Of a stretch of 38,159 nucleotides of DNA, positions 7,981 through 19,103 are shown in pieces. Each line of letters begins with the position of its first letter. The stretch's first letter is position 1. The DNA is taken from assembly GCA_024413465.1 (NCBI GenBank), contig JAKSVU010000016.1:1-38159 (forward strand), given 5' to 3'. The stretch is from Alphaproteobacteria bacterium. Its GTDB lineage: Bacteria; Pseudomonadota; Alphaproteobacteria; CAAGCB01; CAG-977. The position numbers and the translations under genes are program-made. The notes below the pieces were generated by a model that worked only from the letters and a program-made list of their open reading frames with translations, did not search any database and was not told the origin of the DNA.

Positions 7981-9560
7981 TTATCGGCATTTGCCATTTT
8001 CATCTGGCAATTTTCCACCTTCGCATGTAATACATTTAGAAGAACTACGACATTCTACACATTTAGACAACGCTGCTTGACAAGGGCGACATAGTCCATC
8101 CTCAAGATAATATTCATCTGAATTACATTGCGTACAATGTTGATAATCCGTACATTTTGAACATCCTATTGGACATTTTTTACAAAATTCGCCTTTTGCA
8201 TATTCATCTGACTGACAAACAAGTGGATCACACTGACCATCATCAAATAAAATATATCCCGATTTACATTTATCGCATTTATCTACTGTTGAACAAGCTT
8301 CACAATTCGAAGGACATCTGGTTGGACGACAAACACCATCTATTAAAACATACCCCTCTATACACCCTAAACAGTATTCTTTATTACACTTATCACACCG
8401 TTCAACTGCACATTTCTGGCAATTATACTCTTCATCTTTATAATAACCAACGGGACATTTCTTTTCCAAACACATATTATTTTTGGGATCGAAATTATAC
8501 CCTTTTGCACATTTATTACATGATTTATCATCATCACAATCTAAGCAATTAGGAACACATGGTATACACAGTTGATCGCGGAAAAATGAAGCTTCTGGAC
8601 ATATGATTGGTTCGCATATCGTATCTGTTGCTTCATATCCGATATCACAGGTAATACATTTATCTTCATTTTCACAAGATGTACATCCTTCTGGACAAGG
8701 AACACAACGCCCTTTATCATTCAAATAAGTTCCGAAAGGACAAATGATTGGAATACATCTACCATCTTGAACACGATAACCAATTTCGCAAGATAAACAT
8801 CCTTTTTCATTACAGGTCAAACAAGAACCATCATTATGTAAAAGGGAACATTTCATACATTCACCTTCGAACAAACCAAAAGTATCTGCACATTTAGTGC
8901 ATTCTTTTGCAGAAGAACATCTGACACAGTTTTTAATCGCGTCTGAACAATTCGAACATTTATTTCCATCAACGTATGTTGACGGATGACATTCAAATTT
9001 TTCACATTTAGCTTTTGGTGTCCCAGGTGCATTGCATTGTGTTCCAGCAGGACAATCTGCATCTTCGTTACAAATGACACATTGTCCATTCGTATTAACT
9101 TTTAACCCTTCTGCACAACCACAATTTTCACCTTTAGAACATAACACACATTCGCCATGTCCATTCGCTTTATATCCAACGGCACAATTACATCTTGAAT
9201 CTTTTTCACAACTTTTACATTCACGAGGTTGATTAGCTTTAATGATACATTCTTCACCTTCATGACAAGAAGTCTCATTACAAGCACAATATGAGGTATG
9301 TAAAGATGAATCCGTCATACACAAAGGAGTTGTTCCATCACAAGCTTCCCCTGTAGAAGCAATATTCCCAAAGCAGTTATCTACACATTCATTATTTTGG
9401 CAAAAAAAGTCAACACCACATGATTTATCATTACGACAACCTAACTGGCATATTTTTTGAGAATTACAAAATTCCAAAGGACCACAATCACCATCTTCTT
9501 GGCAAGATTCAGCCCAAGCTTGTCCTGATAACAATAAGGTCAACATCAAAAATAATTTCA

Positions 9561-9564
<4 letters not shown>
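7981..9564 (-). CDS. Secreted cysteine-rich repeat protein (furin/VSP-like)
   Basis: A 527-residue exported protein with an 18-residue signal peptide (cut after GQAWA). I count 86 cysteines (about 16% of residues), nearly all in CxxC or CxC pairs. The second half repeats a unit of about 45 residues: C-P-x-G-C-x-x-C, four to six residues, C-x-x-C, two residues, G-Y, then C. This is the pattern of growth-factor-receptor/furin repeats and of Giardia variant surface proteins. With no membrane anchor visible, a disulfide-knotted periplasmic or surface protein is likely. Its ATG overlaps the stop of the phosphomannomutase gene by 4 nt (ATGA). A structural or adhesive role is a guess; no enzyme motif is seen. 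Confidence 0.85.
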
Positions 9565-12564
<3,000 letters not shown>

Positions 12565-12573
12565 TCACAAAAT

Positions 12574-12602
12574 AGGATACAAATTTAGGCACATAAAGTC
12601 AA
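12574..12602 (-). promoter_or_regulatory. Sigma-70-type promoter of the pgm operon
   Basis: Read on the minus strand: TTGACT, 17 nt, TATCCT, then about 33 nt to the pgm ATG. The spacing is ideal and the -35 box is one base off consensus. Confidence 0.65.
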
Positions 12603-12671
12603 TTATTTTAAAGAGTTACTCCTGACAAATTTCAGACTCAAATATGTTGAAATATGTGATAAAAAACTTAG

Positions 12672-14750
12672 TTAAAATTCTTTTAAATAACTTGAAAATT
12701 TAGATTTTAAATCAGTCCGAACTTTTTCCGATTGAACAGCACCGGTTGTTTTCTTTTCCAAATAAGCATAGACTTCTTTTGACGGATTATATTTTTTGGC
12801 ACAAAACAGAACGTTTGCATCCACAACAGCTCCGGCTTGTATCAACAGATCGAATATTTTTAAATTAAAATTATTTTTAGCAGCATACATTAACGCTGAA
12901 TTACCTGCTTGATCGACAGCTTTTACATTTGCACCAGCATTGAGTAATAATTCTACAACTTCTGGACTTTCATTAAATCCTGTTGCATACATCAATGCCG
13001 TTGTCTGCCCAGCACCAGTTCGATTAACGTCAAAATGACGGTCAATTAAAAATTTGACCACTTCTGGATTATCATTGAATCCTGCAGCATACATCAACAA
13101 TGAATTCGTGTAAAAAACTTTCGAACATGACAACATCAGATATTTTAAAACCTCGACATTTCCATTGAAAGCTGCGGCATAATCTAACGCTGTTTTTCCT
13201 CCGTGATCTTTTTGCGTCAAATCTCCACCACAAGCTAATAAAACCTTTAACACTTGCGGATTTCTGTTAAACTCGGCTGCATACATCAAAGCGTTCACTC
13301 CCAAACGCGTATTCAGAGAAACACTTGCCCCCATATTAATTAACAACTGAATTAAATCTGGATTTTCACTAAAACTGACAGCTTGCATCAGCACTGTTTT
13401 TCCAGTACTGTCGAATGCATTAATATCAATATGCAAACGCTCAATCATCGTTTTTAAAATTTGAGGATTATTGCGAGCTGCCCAAAAAATTGAAGTGGAT
13501 AAATTTGGCTTTTTACTTAACAAAAACTCTGCCATATCAAAATCACCAGCTTCAACAGCAGCAACAAGCGTTGTTTTGCCAGATGAATCAACTATATCTA
13601 AGTTTGCCCCTAATTCCGACAATTTATCTAACATCTGTAGTTGACACCCTTGAATTAAATCAAAAACAAAATCCTTCGGCATCATTTTCAATTTAAACAA
13701 TGCAATCAAAGCCTTTGTATTTTTTTCTTCAAGAAAAGAAACAACTATTTGATCTACATCAACATCTGAATTTAAAATCATTTTTGCCAAATCAAAATCG
13801 TTATATTCCAAAGCATCTAATAAAATATGTCGATAATCAGCTCCTAAATGAATTAAATCTGAAACAGCTTTTTCATCCTTTCGAAGTGAAGCAAGAATCA
13901 TTGCCTGATTAACTTTTGCCCCCATGCCAATCAATTGTTTACTAGCTTCTGGATCACTTGCTGTTTGTGATAAAATATTATTGATATCTACTCCTAACTC
14001 AAACAACAAGTGTAAGGAAACAACATCATTTTGTTTTAACAAATCGATGATGATTGATTCGCCATTTTTATCTGTCAAATCGATATTATATGGATGATAT
14101 TGATAAATTGTGCGAATAACATCTTCTTGACGCCTTTTAATCGCCTTCATTAAAACTGTTTCACCATCCGTATCACGAACGTTAATATCTTCCCCTGACT
14201 GAATTAAAAATTTTATCATTTCAGATGGATGTGAATTGTACAAAATTACGTTCATCAGTAAACTTTTTTTCCACCTATCAATGTAATTGACAGAAACGCC
14301 AGCACTGATCAACGTTTTAATACCAATAATTTCACCACGAACCAATTTGGCAATGGATGTAGATAAATCTACTTTTGCTTGCACCAATAATTTGACAACA
14401 TCTACAAAACCTTTTTTACATGCTAAATAAAGTGCTGTATTTGAATCTGCATCAACTGCATTCACATTAGCACCAGCCTTAAGTAATCTAGCAACAATTT
14501 TATCAAAACCATACTCTGCGGCATACATCAACGCCGTTTTTTGTTGTCTATCCGTACTAAAAACGGAAGCCCCCTGTTTTATCAAGAAATCTACAGCTTT
14601 TTCATTATTCGCTTGTACAGCTAAAAATAAAAGTGGTCTTCCATCATTCGATACAACGTTTACACTTGCACCTGCTTTCACAACTGTCTGAATTTTTTCA
14701 AGAGCAGTATGTTCAAAATCGATCTGAAGTAAAGCTGTTTTTTCTACCAT
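12672..14750 (-). CDS. Large ankyrin-repeat protein
   Basis: A 692-residue protein made almost wholly of ankyrin repeats (about 33-residue units such as DSNTALYLACKKGFVDVVKLL, split over residues 100-135, and TTALMYATGFNESPEVVELL). The repeats are sharper at both ends and eroded in the middle. No signal peptide or membrane helix is visible, so it is probably cytoplasmic. Ankyrin arrays bind proteins, and in alphaproteobacteria with hosts they are sometimes exported effectors. Here, however, the ATG lies 2 nt after the phosphatase stop in the STAS-phosphatase operon, which suggests a partner or target of that switch (inference). No clear terminator is seen after it. Confidence 0.9.
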   Translation of the reverse strand: MVEKTALLQIDFEHTALEKIQTVVKAGASVNVVSNDGRPLLFLAVQANNEKAVDFLIKQGASVFSTDRQQKTALMYAAEYGFDKIVARLLKAGANVNAVDADSNTALYLACKKGFVDVVKLLVQAKVDLSTSIAKLVRGEIIGIKTLISAGVSVNYIDRWKKSLLMNVILYNSHPSEMIKFLIQSGEDINVRDTDGETVLMKAIKRRQEDVIRTIYQYHPYNIDLTDKNGESIIIDLLKQNDVVSLHLLFELGVDINNILSQTASDPEASKQLIGMGAKVNQAMILASLRKDEKAVSDLIHLGADYRHILLDALEYNDFDLAKMILNSDVDVDQIVVSFLEEKNTKALIALFKLKMMPKDFVFDLIQGCQLQMLDKLSELGANLDIVDSSGKTTLVAAVEAGDFDMAEFLLSKKPNLSTSIFWAARNNPQILKTMIERLHIDINAFDSTGKTVLMQAVSFSENPDLIQLLINMGASVSLNTRLGVNALMYAAEFNRNPQVLKVLLACGGDLTQKDHGGKTALDYAAAFNGNVEVLKYLMLSCSKVFYTNSLLMYAAGFNDNPEVVKFLIDRHFDVNRTGAGQTTALMYATGFNESPEVVELLLNAGANVKAVDQAGNSALMYAAKNNFNLKIFDLLIQAGAVVDANVLFCAKKYNPSKEVYAYLEKKTTGAVQSEKVRTDLKSKFSSYLKEF

Positions 14751-14752
14751 TT

Positions 14753-17032
14753 TTATGCATCTTCAAAAGATTTTTGCATTGACAAAACATTACATCCATT
14801 TTCAAAAGAATATGTAATATTTGTCATAATTTTTTTCACAATAAATACCCCGAGCTTACCGATTTGTCTTTTTTCCAAAGGTAAAGTTATATCCGGGTCT
14901 TCAGCTTCCAAAGGGTTAAATTGTTTTCCACAATCAATAAAACGAAGCGTAACCATTTTATCGTGAACAGAACAACAAAGTTTTAATTTAGGTTCCTTAT
15001 TTGTATCCTGATAAGCATAATTGACAACATTAGATATAATTTCATCTAAAACGACACCAATTTGTGAAGCAATGGTAGCTGGACATTCATTTTCTTCTAA
15101 AATTTGGTCAACAAATTCAAAAAACTTACTATTATTTTCCATAACAGCAGGCAATTCCAAAGACTGAACGTTATATTTCAAAGATACCATTGTAATATCA
15201 TCAGACTGTTTTGCATCCTCTGAAAATTTTTTAACTTCAGAATAAACAGATGAAACGATTTCTTTCGGATTTTTAAATGAATTATCACTTAAAACTTTTT
15301 CAAGTGTATTTTTTCCAAAAAAGACGCCTTTTTCATTCAAAGCTTCTGTAACACCATCCGTATACAAGAATAAGCCTTCATTATACTTATAATATGCTTC
15401 ATTATCTTCAAAGTGGGCTTTTGGAATAGCACCCAAAACAGGTCCTGAATGACAATCTAACTCAACCCAGGAACCATCAGCCCGATGTAAATATGGTAAA
15501 TTATGTCCTGCATTCGCAAAAATCACATGTCCATCTGACAAATCAACAACAGCCACAAAAACCGTTACGAAAGTATATGTTGTATTTTTTTCTGATAATT
15601 CTGCATTAGCTTCATTCAAGGCTTCCGCAGGAGACAATCCAGCTAAAATCAAATTTTTAATCAACATTTTAGCAGACATCATAAATAATGCAGCAGGAAT
15701 CCCCTTGTCTGATACGTCTGCAATCAAATAACACAATTTCCCTTTATCTTTTCCAATAAAGAAGAAATCATAAAAGTCCCCTCCAATTTCCAAGGCTGGT
15801 TTCATCATAGCTTCAAGTGAAAAATCCGTTGATTTTTTTGTCACTGATTGAACTGATGGCAAAACACTGGCTTGAATTTCTTGAGCAAATTTAAATTCGC
15901 GCTGAATACGCTCTTCTCTATCAATCATCATTTGATGCAAAGCTTCTACCATCTGATTTATTCCATCAGATAACATCTTAAATTCTGGATTTGAATCAAC
16001 ATCAACTTTTTGGAATAAATCACCACTCGTAATTTGCTTTAGAGTTCGATTTGTGCGTGTAATTCCAGAAACAACGACTCTTTTTAACAAATGGGAAACA
16101 GAAAACAAAGAAACAACATACATAAACAGGAAGATAAAACCACACAATTTCAACATTGAATTTCTTTGAACGTACATTTCACTAAAGGGATAGACACCTA
16201 TCATCGTTGACCCTTTTGAAGAATTTATTTCCAAATGATAACACAATACCTTTCCATAATCCGTTAAATCTGCGACAAAAACACCTTTTTCTGGGAAATT
16301 TTCGGTATTAAATCCCAACTCACGTGGAAATTTTCCATCAAACCGTGGATAAGTTGATGCCAAAACACGACCACTTTTTCCACCAACAAACAATACAAAC
16401 CCTGTTTCAGCGATTTTAAATCCATTAATAAAACCACGCTTACGCTCTATGTCCATTTGTTCCAAAATCATATCAACTGGGCGACCGATAGTTAAAGTTC
16501 CATCTTTAAACGGGATACTCACAAAATACAATTTTTTATTGGAAATTTGGCTTTCGAAAACGTCTTTTTCTCCTAAATTATCCAAAAAGAAATCTTCAGA
16601 ATCTTCAAAATTAGGGAATTTAAAAGATGAACTACGAATTCGATCCTCCATTAAAGTTCCATTCAAATATTCATTAGAAGACGCTTTGACAACTCCATTT
16701 TTATCAACAATTGATACTTCGTCAAAATCAAGAACAGCTATTACCTTTTTTAACTGATTAATGTCCTTTAACTCTTTTTCTGATTTTTTTTCTAAAACAT
16801 TTTCCAACAAATTGATATGAGCAAGCGTATCAACCTGAAAATCTTGATAAACACCTTTAAGTTTAAACTTCATCGCATTAAAACTGCGCAAGGCATAATC
16901 CATACGCATTTCAAGCAAATCAAGCGCCTCTTCTTTACAATGGGAAGTAAAAATCACTCCAATTAACGTAAAAATAAAAGTAACGATAAGAAAAAATTCT
17001 ATGGATAGATAGCGACGAAATATCTTATACAT
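14753..17032 (-). CDS. Membrane SpoIIE/RsbU-type phosphatase fused to RsbW-like ATPase domain
   Basis: Sensor-regulator of a partner-switching pathway, 759 residues. TM1 lies at about 11-28, an extracytoplasmic sensor of about 265 residues follows, TM2 at about 295-314 and a HAMP region at about 316-370. A PP2C-like phosphatase domain (about 400-620) has GGDFYD (417-422), ADVSDKG, NAGHN, YTDGVTE and the late DD (611-612). A C-terminal GHKL/anti-sigma-type ATPase domain (about 632-755) has an N box with E664, N668 and N671, the DCG at 700-702 and GKLGVFIV. The phosphatase would dephosphorylate a STAS protein, and the ATPase domain could phosphorylate or bind it. The STAS gene lies 18 nt upstream. 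The start is the ATG at 17032. Confidence 0.93.
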   Translation of the reverse strand: MYKIFRRYLSIEFFLIVTFIFTLIGVIFTSHCKEEALDLLEMRMDYALRSFNAMKFKLKGVYQDFQVDTLAHINLLENVLEKKSEKELKDINQLKKVIAVLDFDEVSIVDKNGVVKASSNEYLNGTLMEDRIRSSSFKFPNFEDSEDFFLDNLGEKDVFESQISNKKLYFVSIPFKDGTLTIGRPVDMILEQMDIERKRGFINGFKIAETGFVLFVGGKSGRVLASTYPRFDGKFPRELGFNTENFPEKGVFVADLTDYGKVLCYHLEINSSKGSTMIGVYPFSEMYVQRNSMLKLCGFIFLFMYVVSLFSVSHLLKRVVVSGITRTNRTLKQITSGDLFQKVDVDSNPEFKMLSDGINQMVEALHQMMIDREERIQREFKFAQEIQASVLPSVQSVTKKSTDFSLEAMMKPALEIGGDFYDFFFIGKDKGKLCYLIADVSDKGIPAALFMMSAKMLIKNLILAGLSPAEALNEANAELSEKNTTYTFVTVFVAVVDLSDGHVIFANAGHNLPYLHRADGSWVELDCHSGPVLGAIPKAHFEDNEAYYKYNEGLFLYTDGVTEALNEKGVFFGKNTLEKVLSDNSFKNPKEIVSSVYSEVKKFSEDAKQSDDITMVSLKYNVQSLELPAVMENNSKFFEFVDQILEENECPATIASQIGVVLDEIISNVVNYAYQDTNKEPKLKLCCSVHDKMVTLRFIDCGKQFNPLEAEDPDITLPLEKRQIGKLGVFIVKKIMTNITYSFENGCNVLSMQKSFEDA

Positions 17033-17050
17033 TCATAAATTCCAACAATT

Positions 17051-17365
17051 TTACTGAATTGTCAAAAAAGTGGTCAATCCCATCATTTTTAAAACTTCCA
17101 AGACAACGTCGTTCAAATGGCGTAGAACAAGTTTACCTTGTTTTTGTTCAATTTTATTGTTGATGGTCAACAATAAACGAATCCCAGCTGATGCCATAAA
17201 ATCAACTCCTTGAAAATCTAAAGTCACACTATTTGATTTTTCAAGTTCTGAATTTACTGCTGTTTCAATTTTATCAACGACTGATGAAATAATTCTTCCG
17301 AACACGTGAACAACCGGAGCCCCGTCTTCAACACTTCTTTCAATTCTAATATCAGAATCAACCAT
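17051..17365 (-). CDS. STAS-domain anti-sigma-factor antagonist
   Basis: A 104-residue single STAS domain (SpoIIAA/RsbV type). The motif VDFMASAGIRLLL sits where SpoIIAA has MDSSGLGVIL. The phosphorylatable Ser is kept while its flanking Asp and second Ser are Ala. In the family, the dephosphorylated form releases a sigma factor or other partner from an RsbW-type kinase. It is the first gene of the operon with the phosphatase/ATPase fusion and the ankyrin protein. It has its own good promoter about 60-90 nt upstream and AGG about 9 nt before the ATG. No sigma factor gene is nearby. Confidence 0.9.
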   Translation of the reverse strand: MVDSDIRIERSVEDGAPVVHVFGRIISSVVDKIETAVNSELEKSNSVTLDFQGVDFMASAGIRLLLTINNKIEQKQGKLVLRHLNDVVLEVLKMMGLTTFLTIQ

Positions 17366-17424
17366 GGTAAAAAACCTATCAAAAAAAAACGATAACCGCC
17401 AAGTGTAACTACAGATAATTACAC

Positions 17425-17439
17425 AGATATTCTATCTGA
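17425..17439. promoter_or_regulatory. Palindromic operator candidate over the STAS-operon -10 box
   Basis: A perfect 6-bp palindrome with a 3-nt centre, CAGATA-TTC-TATCTG, covers the -10 hexamer. The same half-site CAGATA occurs again at 17412-17417. A second inverted repeat, GTGTAA...TTACAC with a 10-nt centre, lies next to it at 17403-17424. The placement suits a repressor or autoregulator; the binding protein is unknown. Confidence 0.4.
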
Positions 17440-17456
17440 ATTATTCCTTTTGTCAA
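17429..17456 (-). promoter_or_regulatory. Promoter of the STAS-phosphatase-ankyrin operon
   Basis: On the minus strand: TTGACA (exact consensus), 16 nt, TAGAAT (one base off TATAAT), followed by about 63 nt to the STAS ATG. The rest of the 17366-17601 gap is AT-rich, apart from the inverted repeats noted here and the tRNA promoter on the other strand. Confidence 0.7.
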
Positions 17457-17559
17457 ATTAAATACTTGATTTGTTTTTTATTTTTTTCATTCTATCCATT
17501 TGATTTTTAATCATTTTCTATTTTTGTAAAAAAAATATAAAAAATTTTACATTTTTCTC

Positions 17560-17588
17560 TTGATTTTTATTTTTTTTAGAAGTAAATA
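17560..17588 (+). promoter_or_regulatory. Promoter of the tRNA-Pro gene
   Basis: TTGATT, 17 nt, TAAATA, ending 13 nt before the mature 5' end of the tRNA. This is the distance expected for a short 5' leader removed by RNase P. Confidence 0.6.
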
Positions 17589-17601
17589 ATTCTCTGTCGT
17601 T

Positions 17602-17678
17602 CGGGGCGTGGCTCAGCCTGGTAGAGCGTCTGCTTTGGGAGCAGAATGTCGCGTGTTCAAATCTCGTCGCCCCGACCA
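17602..17678 (+). tRNA. tRNA-Pro (anticodon UGG)
   Basis: A 77-nt cloverleaf with a 7-bp acceptor CGGGGCG/CGCCCCG, D-stem GCTC/GAGC, anticodon stem TCTGC/GCAGA with loop TTTGGGA (anticodon TGG, G37), T-loop TTCAAAT, discriminator A and encoded CCA. It reads the proline codon CCA and probably other CCN codons. G36-G37 makes it a substrate for TrmD, which is encoded in this window. One oddity: the T-stem (GCGTG/CTCGT) has a T-T mismatch at its fourth pair. Confidence 0.97.
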
Positions 17679-17682
17679 ATTT

Positions 17683-17713
17683 AAAAGACTGCATAAGCAG
17701 TCTTTTTTTATTT
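17683..17713 (+). terminator. Intrinsic terminator of tRNA-Pro
   Basis: A perfect 10-bp stem, AAAAGACTGC / GCAGTCTTTT, with loop ATAA, directly followed by more T. It starts 5 nt after the CCA end. Confidence 0.9.
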
Positions 17714-17777
17714 TATTTTTAATAATTTGATTTAGACTTTTTTTCAAAGTCAAAGCAATATTTAAGGAAATGCAACT

Positions 17778-19028
17778 TTGCTAAAAAAAGACAGTCTTTG
17801 TTTTAAAATATTAATGGCTATTCCCCTAGGAATAATTACTGGGTTAATTTTACACAACGTTCCAAATAATTTTTTTAAAACTGAAATTTTAATAAATGAC
17901 CTTTTTACTTTACTTGGTCAAAGTTTTTTAAGTTTGATGCAAATGATTGTTATGCCACTTATGTTTTGTTCATTAATCTGTGGATGCTTATCTATCAATG
18001 ATTCACACTCAATGAAAGAAACAGCTCTAAAAATCATTTTATTTTTCATTATTTCATCGATTTTTGCCATTTTTTTAGGTATGTGTTTTGCTTGTATCTT
18101 TCAACCAGGAACTGGATTAGATCTTCATCTGAACAATCAAAATATAAATGAAGTTTCTCATCCCAAAATGACATTTATTACATTTGTTCTTTCTTTTATT
18201 CCTAAAAATCCTATCAAATCAATGAAAAACGGAGATTTACTTTCCCTAGTTATTTTTGCATTATTAATTGGAATTTCAGCATCAAAATGTACCAAAAAAG
18301 AATCTGTTTTTGTAACATTTCTTGAAAGAACTAATGAAATTTTAGCAAATTTAACAATGTCTATTATAAAAATAGCCCCTTACAGCATTTTTTGTTTACT
18401 CGCAAAAACATTTTCAAACACTGGATTTATTGCAATTATGTCCATCATAAAATATCTAAGTTGTACGCTAATTGCCATACTTATATATATGTTTGTTTTT
18501 TATCCAGCCTTACTGTTTTTTTCAACAAAATTAAATCCTGTAAAATTTTTAAAAAAATTTCTGCCAGCAATTTTATTTGCTTTTTCAACTGCAAGTTCAA
18601 ATGCTACAGTTCCAATTTCAATGGATACACTAGAAAAAAAGATTGGAATATCTAAAAAATTTTCATCATTTGCAATTCCCTTGGGAACAGCTATAAATTT
18701 AAATTCATTTTCAATAACTCTAGTAATAGCTACTATTTTCATAGCTCAAATTCATGGAATTCAACTTTCCTTTGTTAATTTATTAACATTATTTGTAATG
18801 TCAGGCGTTATTCCTATGGGAGCAGGAATTCCAGGTGCAACAGCAATGTTTCTTCCCGTTATCTTAAATGCTGTTCATTTACCTATTGAAGAAATTTCCT
18901 TAATCATAAGTGTTGATATAATTGCTGATATGTTTAGTACTGCAAGTAATGTCACTGGAAACGCAATTATAACAACTATTATTTCTGTAAAAGAGGATCA
19001 AATTGATTTGCAAAAGTATAATGACTAA
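17778..19028 (+). CDS. SLC1/DAACS-family symporter, diverged copy lacking canonical Na+ and substrate residues
   Basis: A 416-residue membrane transporter of the dicarboxylate/amino acid:cation symporter (GltP/SLC1) family, with eight helices and two hairpins by homology. The HP1 motif is TASSNATVP. The normally invariant NMDGT is NLNSF (307-311). The TM8 motif reads DIIADMFSTASNVTGN, so the positions matching GltPh D312, R397 and D405 are N309, S387 and N395, while D384, T388 and N391 are kept. The canonical acidic ligands of two Na+ sites and the Arg for the acidic side chain are therefore gone. Translation must start at TTG 17778 (AAGGA 9 nt upstream), because the nearby ATG at 17770 hits a stop after four codons. 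It is a tandem paralogue of the next gene. Confidence 0.92.
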   Translation: MLKKDSLCFKILMAIPLGIITGLILHNVPNNFFKTEILINDLFTLLGQSFLSLMQMIVMPLMFCSLICGCLSINDSHSMKETALKIILFFIISSIFAIFLGMCFACIFQPGTGLDLHLNNQNINEVSHPKMTFITFVLSFIPKNPIKSMKNGDLLSLVIFALLIGISASKCTKKESVFVTFLERTNEILANLTMSIIKIAPYSIFCLLAKTFSNTGFIAIMSIIKYLSCTLIAILIYMFVFYPALLFFSTKLNPVKFLKKFLPAILFAFSTASSNATVPISMDTLEKKIGISKKFSSFAIPLGTAINLNSFSITLVIATIFIAQIHGIQLSFVNLLTLFVMSGVIPMGAGIPGATAMFLPVILNAVHLPIEEISLIISVDIIADMFSTASNVTGNAIITTIISVKEDQIDLQKYND

Positions 19029-19103
19029 TATTTTTTTTATTTTATTTTCAACAAATTGATTTAAAATCTTTCTAAAATCACAACGTTTGTAAAGGATGGG
19101 ATT

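Noticed and set aside
8157-9000. Repeated short DNA segments resembling a CRISPR or tandem repeat
   Set aside because: The periodicity follows protein-level CxxC repeats. The nucleotide units are not near-identical, and spacer lengths vary in frame with codons.
8157-9232. Several open frames on the + strand opposite the cysteine-rich gene
   Set aside because: They arise because the reverse complement of Cys/Lys/Asp-rich repeats lacks stops. Their products are low-complexity His/Tyr/Leu runs without ribosome-binding sites.
17770-17784. ATG at 17770 as the start of the first symporter
   Set aside because: It is in another frame and stops after four codons. The TTG at 17778 aligns with the paralogue start and has AAGGA at 9 nt.
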